36,387 bases of DNA from Longimicrobium sp. Lineage in GTDB: Bacteria; Gemmatimonadota; Gemmatimonadetes; Longimicrobiales; Longimicrobiaceae. The notes beneath the pieces were generated by a model. The model ran no database searches, had not been told where the DNA came from, and saw nothing but the letters and a program-made list of their open reading frames with translations. Location of the stretch: the NCBI GenBank assembly GCA_036389135.1, contig DASVQP010000012.1, forward strand, positions 1 to 36,387, written 5' to 3'. Made by a program: the position numbers and the translations under genes. Shown one piece after another: positions 15,584 through 23,255 of this stretch. Position 1 is the stretch's first letter, and each line of letters opens with the position of its first letter.

Positions 15584-16626
15584 CGCTCCAGCGCCAGCGC
15601 GACCTTCGCCGCAACCTCGTCCACCGTGATGCGCTCCATGCGGCCGGGGCGGTACTCGGCGCTCACCGGGTAGTCCTCGCCGGGGTCGCCGTACGCGTCG
15701 ATCATCAGGTCGTGGAAGCGGCGGTAGGGGCCCACGCGCTTCGGGTTGGTGTAGCCCATCAGCGACACGGTAGGCGTGCCCAGCGCCACGCCAATGTGCA
15801 GCGGCCCCGTGTCCGGGCTAACGAGCACGTCCACGCGGTCCAGCAGGTACACCAGCTTGCGCAGGTCCCACTCCAGCAGGTTCAGCGGCGGATACTGCGC
15901 CTTGGCGCGGATCGCCTCCGCCGCCGCCAGCTCCCGCGTGGAGCGGCCGCCCACAAGCACCGTCCTCATCCCCGCGAAGGCGAGGCGGTCCGCGAGGGCG
16001 GCGTAGCGCTCGGCGGGCCACTCCTTCGCCGGCTTGCTCGTCCCCACCACGAACGCCACCGTGGGCCGGCCATCGCGCGGAAGGGTGCCTTCGTAGCGGG
16101 TGCGCTCCGCGGCGGTGGGCCCCAGCCGCCATTCCAGCAGCGGGGGGACGCCCAGGTGCTCCAGGAACTCGAAGTACTGGTCCTGCACGTGCCGCTGCCC
16201 GCGCGGCGCGATGCGCTCGGTGGTGAAGAGCCAGTTCGCGTCGCGCGCGCGCGCCCGGTCGAACCCCAGCTTGCGCGGCGAGCGCAGGACGCGCGTCACC
16301 AGCCCGGCCTTGAGGTACACCTGCAGCGCGATCACCAGGTCGAAGCTGCGCCCCTCCGTCGCGCGCGCCACGTCGCGGTACGCGCGCCAGCCGCGCTTGC
16401 GGTCGAAGAGGACGAACTCGTCCACCGCCGGGTGCCCCGCCACCAGGGCGTGCGGGGCCGGCTGGATCACCCAGGTCACTTTGGAGTCCGGCGCCGCCGC
16501 CCGCAGCGAGTTGACCACCGGCAGGGTGTGCACGGCGTCACCGATCGCGCTCATCATCACGATGGCGATGCGGGCGCCGGACAGGTCGGATGCGTGCAAG
16601 TGCGCGTCTTTCTTTAAGTTCAGCAT
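15553..16626 (-). CDS. GT9 heptosyltransferase-like enzyme (third copy)
   Basis: 357 residues. The N-terminal half carries RIAIVMMSAIGDAVHTLPVVNSL with the GDAVHTLP signature. The C-terminal half has VLVGGRSTREL and VLVSPDTGPLHIGVALG, including the DTGP donor-binding motif of ADP-heptose transferases. A KPAKEWP block in the middle supplies the conserved Lys of this family. Start choice is uncertain: no clear Shine-Dalgarno precedes the ATG at 16626, and about 15 residues come before the first conserved strand. Full length for WaaC/WaaF-type enzymes, it probably adds a heptose to Kdo. Next to a Kdo-kinase-like gene, this fits an inner core with one phosphorylated Kdo. Its 3' end overlaps that gene on the opposite strand. 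Confidence 0.91.
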   Translation of the reverse strand: MLNLKKDAHLHASDLSGARIAIVMMSAIGDAVHTLPVVNSLRAAAPDSKVTWVIQPAPHALVAGHPAVDEFVLFDRKRGWRAYRDVARATEGRSFDLVIALQVYLKAGLVTRVLRSPRKLGFDRARARDANWLFTTERIAPRGQRHVQDQYFEFLEHLGVPPLLEWRLGPTAAERTRYEGTLPRDGRPTVAFVVGTSKPAKEWPAERYAALADRLAFAGMRTVLVGGRSTRELAAAEAIRAKAQYPPLNLLEWDLRKLVYLLDRVDVLVSPDTGPLHIGVALGTPTVSLMGYTNPKRVGPYRRFHDLMIDAYGDPGEDYPVSAEYRPGRMERITVDEVAAKVALALERYSRSGLSER

Positions 16627-16701
16627 GGCGCGCCCAAGCTATCCGCCGCTGTCGGAAGCGTCAACGCGTGTTCGCGCCTCCCGTATCCTCTTCTCCTCTT
16701 T

Positions 16702-16728
16702 CTGTACCCCTCCGTGTCTCTGTGTGAG
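16702..16728. repeat. Dispersed ACACAGAG repeat, single arm
   Basis: Only the right arm of the palindrome (CCGTGTCTCTGTGTGAGGC and flanking pyrimidine-rich bases) is present here, between the divergent GT9 and amidohydrolase genes; no matching left arm is seen upstream. It is probably a decayed copy. Confidence 0.7.
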
Positions 16729-16817
16729 GCCCTGCTGTTCTTACCGCCTTGCGGCGTGCAGGCGGTTGGGGCACCTTGTTTCGCGCCCCTGATCCCAGCC
16801 TTCGAGAGACCGCCACG

Positions 16818-18578
16818 ATGACCCGAACCATCGTCCGCACCGTCGCGCTCGCGGCGCCGCTGGCCTTCGCCGCCGGCTGCGCCAGCACGCTCCCGCCCGT
16901 CACCACGATGCCGCCGAGCGAGGCGGCTCCCGCGCAGGCACGCACCGTCGCCGCGACGCCGGCGGACATGGTGCTGGTCAACGGCAAGATCTTCGTGGGC
17001 GACAGCGCGGGGACGGTTGTCGAGGCCATGGCCGTGCGCGGCGGACGCGTGGTGTACGCCGGCCCGCAGGCGGGGCTCGACTCGCTGGTAGGACCGAACA
17101 CGGCGCAGACCAACCTCGAAGGCCGCCTGGTGACGCCCGGGTTCAACGACGCGCACATCCACTTCGCCGCGGGCGGGGCGTCGCTGCTGGCGGTGGACCT
17201 CGGCGGCACGCGGTCGCTGGCCGAGATCGAGCGCCGCGTGGCCGCCGCCGCCGCACGTGCGCAGCCCGGCGAGTGGATCACGGGGCGCGGCTGGGACCAC
17301 ACGCGCCTCCCCGCCAGCGAGCTGGGGCCGGGCGGCTGGCCCACCAACGAGATCCTGAACCGCGCCGCCCCGCGCAACCCCGTGCTCCTCTCGCGCGTGG
17401 ACGGGCACACCTCATGGGCAAATCGCGAGGCGCTGCGCATCGCGGGCGTCACGCGCGCCACCCGCGCCCCGGCCGGCGGCGAGATCGTGCGCACCCCCGC
17501 GGGCGAGCCGACCGGCATCCTCAAGGAGTCCGCCGAGGGCCTCGTCGCGCGCGTCGTACCCGATCCCACCCCGGCGCAGGTGAGGCGCGGCATCCGCGCC
17601 GCGATGGATCTGGCCGCCCGCACCGGCGTCACCAGCGTGCAGAGCGACGTCTCGGCCGCCGACGTGGAGGTGTACCGCGCCCTGGCCGCCGCCGACTCGC
17701 TGAGCGTGCGCGTCTACGGATGGTTCCCGCTCACCGAGCGCTCCATCCGCGAGCTGCAGGCGCGCGGCGTAACCGCCCCTACCGGCGACGAGTGGGTGCG
17801 CTTGGGGATGGTGAAGGGATACACGGACGGCACGCTGGGCTCGCGCACGGCGGCCATGCTGGAGCCGTTCGCGGACGACCACTCCACCCGCGGCCTTCCG
17901 CAGTACACCGAGGCGCAGCTCGACTCGCTGGTGACCGCCGCGGACCGTGCGGGGCTCCAGGTGATCCTGCACGCCATCGGCGACGCGGCCAACCGGCAGG
18001 CGCTGGACGCCTTCGAGCGCGTGGCCCGCCGCAACCCGCCGCGCGCGCGGCGGCATCGCATCGAGCACGCGCAGGTGCTGGACCGGCGCGACATCCCGCG
18101 CTTCCGCCAGCTCGGCGTCATCGCGTCGATGCAGCCCACGCACGCCACCAGCGACATGCGCTGGGCCGAGACGCGCATCGGCCGCGAGCGGGCGGTGGAG
18201 GGGGCCTACGCCTGGCGCACCCTCCTCGATTCCGGCGCGGTGGTCATCTTTGGAACCGACTTCGCCGTGGAGCCGATGGCGCCGGTGGAGGGGATCTACT
18301 CCGCCGTCACGCGCCAGAGCCGCGAGGAGCCGGGGGTGCCGCCGGGCGGCTGGCTCCCCGAGCAGCGCCTGACCCGCGCCGAGGCGATCCGCCTCTACAC
18401 CGCCGCATCCGCGTATGGCGAGTGGGAAGAGGCGCGCAAGGGCACGCTGCGCCCCGGAATGCTGGCCGACTTCGTGGTCTGGTCCGCCGACCTGCTGACC
18501 ATCCCCGACGCGGAGATTCTCAAGGCGGAGCCCACGATGACGGTGGTGGGCGGGCGCACCGTCTACCGCCGCCCGTGA
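16818..18578 (+). CDS. Lipoprotein metal-dependent amidohydrolase (YtcJ-like)
   Basis: 586 residues from the ATG at 16818; upstream in-frame residues do not resemble a signal. Residues 1-21 are a lipoprotein signal ending FAAGC (Cys21), so the protein is probably anchored in the envelope facing the periplasm. The enzyme domain starts with the amidohydrolase beta-strand MVLVNGKIFVGD, followed by TPGFNDAHIHF (His113, His115, metal ligands). GRGWDHTRLP, YTDGTLGSRTAAML, VILHAIGDAAN, HRIEHAQ and VIFGTDFAVE come next in the order typical of the YtcJ/amidohydrolase 3 group; LRPGMLADFVVW is the usual C-terminal block. The natural substrate of this group is largely unknown (N-acyl or cyclic amides). 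It overlaps the patatin-like gene by 4 bp. Confidence 0.92.
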   Translation: MTRTIVRTVALAAPLAFAAGCASTLPPVTTMPPSEAAPAQARTVAATPADMVLVNGKIFVGDSAGTVVEAMAVRGGRVVYAGPQAGLDSLVGPNTAQTNLEGRLVTPGFNDAHIHFAAGGASLLAVDLGGTRSLAEIERRVAAAAARAQPGEWITGRGWDHTRLPASELGPGGWPTNEILNRAAPRNPVLLSRVDGHTSWANREALRIAGVTRATRAPAGGEIVRTPAGEPTGILKESAEGLVARVVPDPTPAQVRRGIRAAMDLAARTGVTSVQSDVSAADVEVYRALAAADSLSVRVYGWFPLTERSIRELQARGVTAPTGDEWVRLGMVKGYTDGTLGSRTAAMLEPFADDHSTRGLPQYTEAQLDSLVTAADRAGLQVILHAIGDAANRQALDAFERVARRNPPRARRHRIEHAQVLDRRDIPRFRQLGVIASMQPTHATSDMRWAETRIGRERAVEGAYAWRTLLDSGAVVIFGTDFAVEPMAPVEGIYSAVTRQSREEPGVPPGGWLPEQRLTRAEAIRLYTAASAYGEWEEARKGTLRPGMLADFVVWSADLLTIPDAEILKAEPTMTVVGGRTVYRRP

Positions 18579-19762
18579 CGAAGCCGGCGGCGAGCAAGCC
18601 CGCCGCGAAGAAGCGCGGCACCACCGACCACGGCGACCTCGCGCTCGTCCTCACGGGGGGCGGTGCGCGCGGGGCCTACCAGGTGGGCTTCCTCCGCTAC
18701 CTGGCGCGAGCGTACCCGGAGCTGCACATCCCCATCCTCACTGGGGTGTCCGCGGGCGCCATCAACGTCGCGCTCCTGGCGCAGCACCACGGCACCTTTC
18801 TGCAGGCCGCCGACGAGCTGGCCGCGCTCTGGGGCGAGCTGACGCCCGAGCGCATCTTTCACGTGGACACCGGCGCCCTCCTCGGCAACATGGGGCGCTG
18901 GGGGATGCGGTTCGCGCGGGCGTCGCGCGGCGAGTCGCGGGCGCGCGGCGTGGTGGACACGGAGCCGCTGCGCTCGTTTCTGGAGGAAGCGCTCTGCCCC
19001 GTGGAGGGCGAGCTGACCGGGATCGACTACAACCTGCACCGCGGCACGCTGCGGGCGGCGGCCATCGGCACCACCAGCTACACGACGGGGCAGTCGGTGA
19101 TCTGGCTGCAGGGGCGCGCGATCGAGACGTGGGAGCGGCCGCAGCGGCGCAGCGTGCAGACGCGGCTGCGGGTGGAGCACGTGATGGCGTCGGCCGCGCT
19201 CCCCCTCTTCTTCCCCGCCGTACAGATCGGCGAGCACTGGTATGGCGACGGAAACGTGCGGCTGACGGCGCCGCTCTCCCCGGCGCTGCACCTGGGCGCG
19301 CACAAGATCATCGCCGTATCCACGCGCTATGGCCGCAACTTCGACGAGGCGGCCAAGCCCCAGGTGCAGGGCTATCCGCCGCCGGCGCAGGTGATGGGCG
19401 TGCTCTTCGACGCCGTCTTCCTGGACCTGATCGACCAGGACGCGCTGCGCATGCAGAAGATGAACGACGTCCTCTCGCGCGTCCCAAAGACGCGGCGCGA
19501 CGGGATGCGCGTCGTCGATCTGCTGGTGGTGCGCCCCTCGCGCGACCTGGCCCGCATCGCCGCCGAGTACGAGCCGCGCCTCCCCCGCCCCATCCGCCTC
19601 CTCACCCGCGGCCTAGGCACGCGCGAGACCGCCGCCCCGGACGTGCTCAGCATGCTCATGTTCCAGGACGACTACGTGAAGCGCCTCATCGCGTTGGGCG
19701 AGGAAGACGCCGAGCGCCGCTCCGAGGAGATCGACCGGTTCATGCGCGGCAACGGGGACTGA
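18575..19762 (+). CDS. Patatin-like phospholipase
   Basis: 395 residues from a GTG at 18575 overlapping the amidohydrolase stop (GTGA); the longer frame upstream lies inside that gene. It has the patatin catalytic set: oxyanion loop TGGGARGAY (about 28-35), nucleophile Ser59 in GVSAG, and catalytic Asp225 in YGDGN. The first 20 residues are Lys/Ala-rich with no clear signal peptide, so it may be cytoplasmic or inner-membrane associated. The C-terminal 150 residues (YVKRLIALGEEDAE at the end) are less conserved. It would hydrolyse acyl ester bonds of phospholipids or related lipids. Coupling to a lipoprotein amidohydrolase suggests the two act in one process, but which one cannot be told. Confidence 0.9.
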   Translation: MTKPAASKPAAKKRGTTDHGDLALVLTGGGARGAYQVGFLRYLARAYPELHIPILTGVSAGAINVALLAQHHGTFLQAADELAALWGELTPERIFHVDTGALLGNMGRWGMRFARASRGESRARGVVDTEPLRSFLEEALCPVEGELTGIDYNLHRGTLRAAAIGTTSYTTGQSVIWLQGRAIETWERPQRRSVQTRLRVEHVMASAALPLFFPAVQIGEHWYGDGNVRLTAPLSPALHLGAHKIIAVSTRYGRNFDEAAKPQVQGYPPPAQVMGVLFDAVFLDLIDQDALRMQKMNDVLSRVPKTRRDGMRVVDLLVVRPSRDLARIAAEYEPRLPRPIRLLTRGLGTRETAAPDVLSMLMFQDDYVKRLIALGEEDAERRSEEIDRFMRGNGD

Positions 19763-19771
19763 AACAGCGCG

Positions 19772-19856
19772 TCACACAGAGGGCACAGAGAGAACAGCGA
19801 AGCAGCAGAGATGCCCTCCCGCCGTTCTCTCCCTGTCCCTCTGTGTCTCTGTGTGA
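19772..19856. repeat. Dispersed ACACAGAG inverted repeat, copy 3
   Basis: An 85-bp imperfect palindrome that begins TCACACAGAGGGCACAGAG and ends CTCTGTGTCTCTGTGTGA, 9 bp after the patatin stop and 27 bp before the transporter start. Its long stem could serve as a terminator between the two genes. The loop differs from copies 1 and 4. Confidence 0.85.
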
Positions 19857-19883
19857 AATGGCCCTTCTACCCAGCTTCTCACG

Positions 19884-21272
19884 ATGCAAAACTCCGCCGC
19901 GCCGCGCGGGATGCAGCTTCACACCAGGATCCTCCTCGGCCTCGCGATCGGCGCCACGGCCGGGATCACCGCCAACGCGCTCTGGCGCGAGAGCGAGACG
20001 CTCGCGTGGATCGTCGGCAACGTGGCCGACCCCGTGGGGCAGGTCTTCCTGCGCCTGCTCTTCATGGTGGTCGTCCCGCTCGTCTTCACCTCGCTCGCGC
20101 TGGGCGTGGCGCAACTCGGCGACCTAACCAAGGTGGGGCGCATCGGCGCGAAGACGATCGGCTTCTTCCTGCTGACCACCGCCTTCGCGGCCATCGTCGG
20201 GCTCTTTCTGGTGAACACCTTTCAGCCCGGCGAGGGGCTGGATCCGGGGGTTCGCGCCGCGCTGATGCAGCAGTTCGGCGGCCAGGCGGCCGAGAAGGCC
20301 GCCGCCGCGGAGACCAACGGCTTCGGCATCCAGACCTTCGTCAACATCATCCCCCGCAACCCGGTGGACGCCGCGGCCAAGGGGGAGATGCTCCCGCTGA
20401 TCTTCTTTGCGCTCATCTTCGGCGTGGCGCTCACGCGCATCCCCGCCGAGGCCGCGCGCCCCGTGCTCAAGGTGCTGGAGGGGATCAGCTACGCGGTGAC
20501 GGTCATCATCGGCTTCGCCATGCGGGTGGCGCCGTACGGCGTGGCGGCGCTGATCTTCGCGGTGACGGCGCGCTTCGGCTTCGACCTGCTCCAGTCGCTG
20601 GCGTGGTACGTGATGGTGGTGCTCTCCGGGCTCGCGTTCCACCTCTTCATCGTCATCCCGCTCCTCTCCGGCACGCTGGCGGGGGTGCCGCCGCTCGTCT
20701 TCCTGCGCCGCACGCGCACGCTGATGGTGACGGCGTTCTCCACCTCCAGCTCCAACGCCACGCTCCCCACCACCATCCGCACGGCGCAGCAGGAGTTCGG
20801 CGTGCCGCGCGAGATCGCGGGGTTCGTGATGCCGCTGGGCGCCACCATGAACATGAACGGCACCGCGCTCTTCGAGGGGATCACGATCCTCTTCCTGGCG
20901 CAGGTGTTCGGCGTCAGCCTGGGCCTGGAGCAGCAGCTGGTGGTGGTGGTGATGTGCATCATCACCGCCGTGGGCGCGGCCGGGGTGCCGGGCGGCTCGC
21001 TCCCACTCCTGGTGCTGGTGCTGGAGATGGTGGGCGTGCCCGGCGGCGGCCTCGCGCTGATCCTGGGCGTGGACCGTATCCTGGACATGTCGCGCACCGT
21101 CCCCAACGTCTGCGGCGACCTCCTCACTTCGCTCGTCGTCGCCCGCTCCGAGGGCGCCCCCCTGATCCCCCAGCCCTTCGACGCCGACCCCACCGTCGTC
21201 GAGCCCGGCGAGCTCCCCATCGGCGCCGAGCCCGTGCCGCTCGCCGACGTTGCGGCGCGGCAGGCGCCCTGA
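19884..21272 (+). CDS. Dicarboxylate/amino acid:cation symporter (DAACS family)
   Basis: 462 residues with the family's 8-helix plus two re-entrant-hairpin layout. The first hairpin carries the serine-rich FSTSSSNATLPTT motif; helix 7 has the ion- and substrate-binding NMNGTALFEG motif (family form NMDGT). The second hairpin region is GAAGVPGGSLPLL, and DRILDMSRTVPNVCGD in helix 8 contains the Asp and Asn that bind the substrate amino group or ions. A LLFMVVVPLVFTSLALG segment is the family's early helix. It takes up glutamate/aspartate or C4-dicarboxylates with sodium or protons across the inner membrane. DRILDM with Arg/Asp as here fits several substrates, so I do not give a gene symbol. 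A repeat palindrome sits on each side of it. Confidence 0.93.
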   Translation: MQNSAAPRGMQLHTRILLGLAIGATAGITANALWRESETLAWIVGNVADPVGQVFLRLLFMVVVPLVFTSLALGVAQLGDLTKVGRIGAKTIGFFLLTTAFAAIVGLFLVNTFQPGEGLDPGVRAALMQQFGGQAAEKAAAAETNGFGIQTFVNIIPRNPVDAAAKGEMLPLIFFALIFGVALTRIPAEAARPVLKVLEGISYAVTVIIGFAMRVAPYGVAALIFAVTARFGFDLLQSLAWYVMVVLSGLAFHLFIVIPLLSGTLAGVPPLVFLRRTRTLMVTAFSTSSSNATLPTTIRTAQQEFGVPREIAGFVMPLGATMNMNGTALFEGITILFLAQVFGVSLGLEQQLVVVVMCIITAVGAAGVPGGSLPLLVLVLEMVGVPGGGLALILGVDRILDMSRTVPNVCGDLLTSLVVARSEGAPLIPQPFDADPTVVEPGELPIGAEPVPLADVAARQAP

Positions 21273-21281
21273 AAAGCGGGC

Positions 21282-21366
21282 CTCACACAGAGACACAGAG
21301 GAAACGGAGAGAAAAGCAAAAGAAGTTCTCTGCGTCTTGCTGTTCCCCTCCGTGCTCTCTGTGTGA
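21282..21366. repeat. Dispersed ACACAGAG inverted repeat, copy 4
   Basis: An 85-bp imperfect palindrome starting CTCACACAGAGACACAGAGG and ending GCTCTCTGTGTGA, with the internal GAGAAAAGCAAAAG also found in copy 1. It lies between the convergent transporter and Nudix genes, where a hairpin could terminate either transcript. A T-rich run (GCTTTTTCGGTTG) follows on the plus strand. Confidence 0.85.
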
Positions 21367-21410
21367 TGCTTTTTCGGTTGTTTTTCTCGGCGTGAGCCCT
21401 TCTGTTCCTC

Positions 21411-21869
21411 TCAGGCGATGACCGTCTGCCCCGCGAGGTAGTTGCGGAGCATGACGCCGGTGCCGAGGGCCATTTGCTGGAACGGGACCTCGGCGGGGGC
21501 GAACGCGTGGATCTCGCTGATCTCCAGCGGGTCGCCGATGCTCGGCGTCCCGCGCACCTCCGCCGCCACGAGGATCGTGACCGAATGCCCCTGCGGATCA
21601 CGCCCCGGCGCCGAGTAGACGCCGACGAGCCGCCCCATCCGCGCCACCTCCATCCCGGTCTCCTCCTCCAGCTCGCGGCGGGCGCCCTCCTCCATCGTCT
21701 CGCCCCAGTCCACCAGCCCGCCCGGCAGCACCCAGCGGTCCGAGTCCACCCTGCGCGCCAGCACGATGCGCCCGTCCTCGCGCGTCATCCGCGGCGAAGC
21801 GGGCCCCGGCAGCGACGTCGATCTGCTCGTGGAGTTCATCCCGGAGCGAAAAACGTTCAGGAGTTTCAT
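21411..21869 (-). CDS. Nudix hydrolase with replaced N-terminus
   Basis: About 152 residues from the ATG at 21869, which has a good AAAGGAGAG ribosome-binding site 4 bp upstream. The Nudix box is intact at residues 51-73 (G-x5-E-x7-RE-x2-EE-x-G: GGLVDWGE, RRELEEETGM), so the metal-dependent pyrophosphohydrolase site is complete. Normal Nudix homology, however, begins only near REDGRIVLARR (residue 30). The first 28 residues (MKLLNVFRSGMNSTSRS and on) are the antisense of a nucleotidyltransferase remnant and not part of a Nudix fold; the usual first beta-strand is missing. The gene may still be translated, as a chimera, but folding is doubtful. The substrate (nucleotide sugar, dNTP or ADP-ribose) is not readable. 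Confidence 0.7.
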   Translation of the reverse strand: MKLLNVFRSGMNSTSRSTSLPGPASPRMTREDGRIVLARRVDSDRWVLPGGLVDWGETMEEGARRELEEETGMEVARMGRLVGVYSAPGRDPQGHSVTILVAAEVRGTPSIGDPLEISEIHAFAPAEVPFQQMALGTGVMLRNYLAGQTVIA

Positions 21870-21996
21870 GGCGCTCTCCTTTCTCCTGGAGGAGCTCCTT
21901 GAGCACCACGTGGAGCTCGCCACCACGGAGTCGCTGAGCCCGTTCATCGGCCCCCACGTCCTGCGCGAGGCGGAGGATGTTTTGCTCGCCGCGTGA
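21787..21996 (+). pseudogene. 5'-truncated MntA-type nucleotidyltransferase remnant
   Basis: The frame reads RGEAGPGSDVDLLVEF, then a helix-rich FRSFMALSFLLEELLEHHVELATT, and ends LREAEDVLLAA, which matches the second half of small MNT-domain nucleotidyltransferases (the MntA antitoxins of HEPN/MNT pairs). The Gly-Ser of the GSx10DxD active site and all residues before it are missing; the two aspartates in SDVDLL remain. No HepT (HEPN toxin) gene follows. The intact 3' half with its stop and the abrupt start of similarity point to a deletion rather than sequencing error. It lies on the opposite strand to the 5' part of the Nudix gene. Confidence 0.75.
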
Positions 21997-22022
21997 GGCG
22001 TAGCGCAGGGCGAAGACAGAGC

Positions 22023-22052
22023 GAGCCCAACACCGCAACCGGTGTCGGGCTC
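22023..22052. terminator. Strong hairpin, probable bidirectional terminator
   Basis: A 13-bp stem (GAGCCCAACACCG pairing with CGGTGTCGGGCTC, one wobble or mismatch) with a 4-nt CAAC loop, followed on the plus strand by GTCTCTTTCC. It lies 26 bp after the nucleotidyltransferase remnant's stop and 22 bp past the stop of the minus-strand lipoprotein, so it can end both transcripts. The T-tract is moderate. Confidence 0.7.
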
Positions 22053-22074
22053 GTCTCTTTCCTACCGCCGGGCC

Positions 22075-22386
22075 TCAGGGAGGCGTCGGGGCGGGCGGCT
22101 GGCTTCCCGGTGCGGCGCCGCCGCCGGCGGGGCTTCCCGTCACCGTGTCAGGGTTGTGGTTGAACAGCTCGGTGTCCGCCGTGCCCTCGGCGTTCACCGC
22201 CCCGCCCTCACCCGTCGACGGCGGCTGACTCCCCGCCGCGGCGCCCCCCCCGGCCGGGCTGCCCGTCGCCGGATCGGGGTTGTGCTGGAGGGTCTCCGTG
22301 TCCGACGTCCCCTTCTCGTCCACCCCGCCCCCATCGCCGCACGCCAGCGCACCCGTCACCGCGACCAGCGCCGCGACGCGTACCAT
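22075..22386 (-). CDS. Small lipoprotein with an internal tandem duplication
   Basis: 103 residues from the ATG at 22386, chosen because GGAGGAG lies 4 bp upstream; another ATG at 22401 would add 5 residues. The N-terminus MVRVAALVAVTGALAC is a short lipoprotein signal with the lipid cysteine at about residue 16. The rest is two tandem copies of a 33-residue unit: GTSDTETLQHNPD...GSPAGGG and GTADTELFNHNPD...GSPAGGG, each ending GSQPP. The protein is rich in Gly, Ala, Pro, Asp and Asn, and likely extended or disordered on the cell envelope. I do not recognise the family. It could be a surface spacer; function is unknown. Confidence 0.7.
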   Translation of the reverse strand: MVRVAALVAVTGALACGDGGGVDEKGTSDTETLQHNPDPATGSPAGGGAAAGSQPPSTGEGGAVNAEGTADTELFNHNPDTVTGSPAGGGAAPGSQPPAPTPP

Positions 22387-22776
22387 CGATCTCCTCCACA
22401 TAGCCAACCCCCTGTCTCGAGGAATCGCGGACACCGCCCTCCCACGGGCGCGGAACCCGATCCGTTCCGCCGCTCGTGACCAGCCCGACGCAACCACCCT
22501 GCCACTATCGGAGCAGAGACGGCCCCCGTAGCGCGTCGAGTTCAACAAGGATGATGAGCACCGCTCCCTGACGAGATAAGGACCCGCAGAAGAGCGCTCT
22601 CGCTCGTATCGCGCCACGGTCGTAACCGGTTGAACCCCAAGCACTTCTACCGGGTTGACGAACGCCGTGTCGGCAGGCAGGTTGGCGATGACTCGACTCC
22701 CAGAGCTTGTCCGCGGTGGGCAGACAAGCCTTGCCAACACGCTCCGGAGCCACGGGACTACCTGAGGAGGCACTCC
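22387..22776. other. Intergenic region upstream of small lipoprotein and XRE regulator
   Basis: About 390 bp between two divergent genes. Open frames in it resemble no family and their codon use is unlike the neighbours. The AGGAGG at 22764-22769 belongs to the XRE gene. I could not pick a convincing -35/-10 pair, although promoters for both genes must lie here. It may include decayed coding sequence. Confidence 0.5.
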
Positions 22777-23109
22777 ATGCAGCAGGAGAAGCGGGAGCGG
22801 CTGGAAAGAGCGGGCTGGCGCGTAGGCACGGTGCAGGAGTTCCTGAACCTGTCCGACGACGAGGCGCTGTTCGTGGAGCTGAAGCTCGCCCTCCGAAACG
22901 CCCTGAAGGACCGCCGAAACGCGCAGGGCCTCACGCAAACCGAACTGGCGAAGCGGATGGGATCGAGCCGGTCGCGCGTCGCGAAGATGGAAGCGGGCGA
23001 CCCGTCAGTGTCGCTGGATCTCCTCGTGCGCGCCCTCATCGCTACCGGCGCCACGGCACAGGACCTCGCCGACGTAATCGCGGCGCAAGAACACACACGC
23101 GCCGCCTGA
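22777..23109 (+). CDS. Orphan XRE-family (HigA-like) DNA-binding protein
   Basis: 110 residues from the ATG at 22777, preceded by AGGAGG at a spacing of 7-8 bp. Residues 1-50 begin QQEKRERLERAGWRVGTVQEF and form a helical extension; residues 55-100 are an HTH of the Cro/CI type, with QTELAKRMGSSRSRVAKMEAG as the two helices and the turn. Proteins with this exact layout are usually single-gene regulators or antitoxin-like relatives of HigA. No HigB-type RelE toxin is encoded on either side, so I do not call a toxin-antitoxin pair. Regulation target is unknown; self-regulation through the upstream region is the usual pattern in this family. Confidence 0.85.
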   Translation: MQQEKRERLERAGWRVGTVQEFLNLSDDEALFVELKLALRNALKDRRNAQGLTQTELAKRMGSSRSRVAKMEAGDPSVSLDLLVRALIATGATAQDLADVIAAQEHTRAA

Positions 23110-23155
23110 AGAGCCGCGGCCACCGTTGGAATTCCCAGCGGCAGTGCGCACCCAG

Positions 23156-23187
23156 AGGGCGGGCAGACACGCAGGTCTGCCCCTACG
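23156..23187. repeat. Small palindromic element A
   Basis: A 32-bp element of form AGGGCGGGC-(palindrome)-GCCCCTAC, with the stem GGGCAGAC/GTCTGCCC around ACGCAG. Element B at 23224-23255 has the same outer ends but a different stem, so the two look like members of one REP-like family. Confidence 0.6.
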
Positions 23188-23223
23188 GGTATCGGTGCGG
23201 AAGGAGTAGGTCGAGGCAGGGAA

Positions 23224-23255
23224 AGGGCGGGCGCGATAAATCGCGCCCCTACAAG
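23224..23255. repeat. Small palindromic element B
   Basis: A 30-odd-bp element with ends AGGGCGGGC and GCCCCTAC shared with element A, but with the stem GGCGCGAT/ATCGCGCC around AA. It lies in the same gap between the XRE gene and the ABC/M1 gene. A GC-rich run with repeated GGGGGAGGGGGCCCG units follows to 23341. Confidence 0.6.

Noticed and set aside
17273-19762. An 829-codon frame covering the patatin gene and most of the amidohydrolase.
   Set aside because: The first half is out of frame with the amidohydrolase and has no similarity; only the part from the GTG at 18575 is real.
22505-22753. An 82-codon minus-strand frame between the small lipoprotein and XRE genes.
   Set aside because: No family resemblance, no ribosome-binding site, and composition unlike neighbouring proteins.
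22777-23109. A HigBA-type toxin-antitoxin pair at the XRE gene.
   Set aside because: No RelE/HigB-like frame lies within several hundred bases on either side; only the DNA-binding protein is seen.
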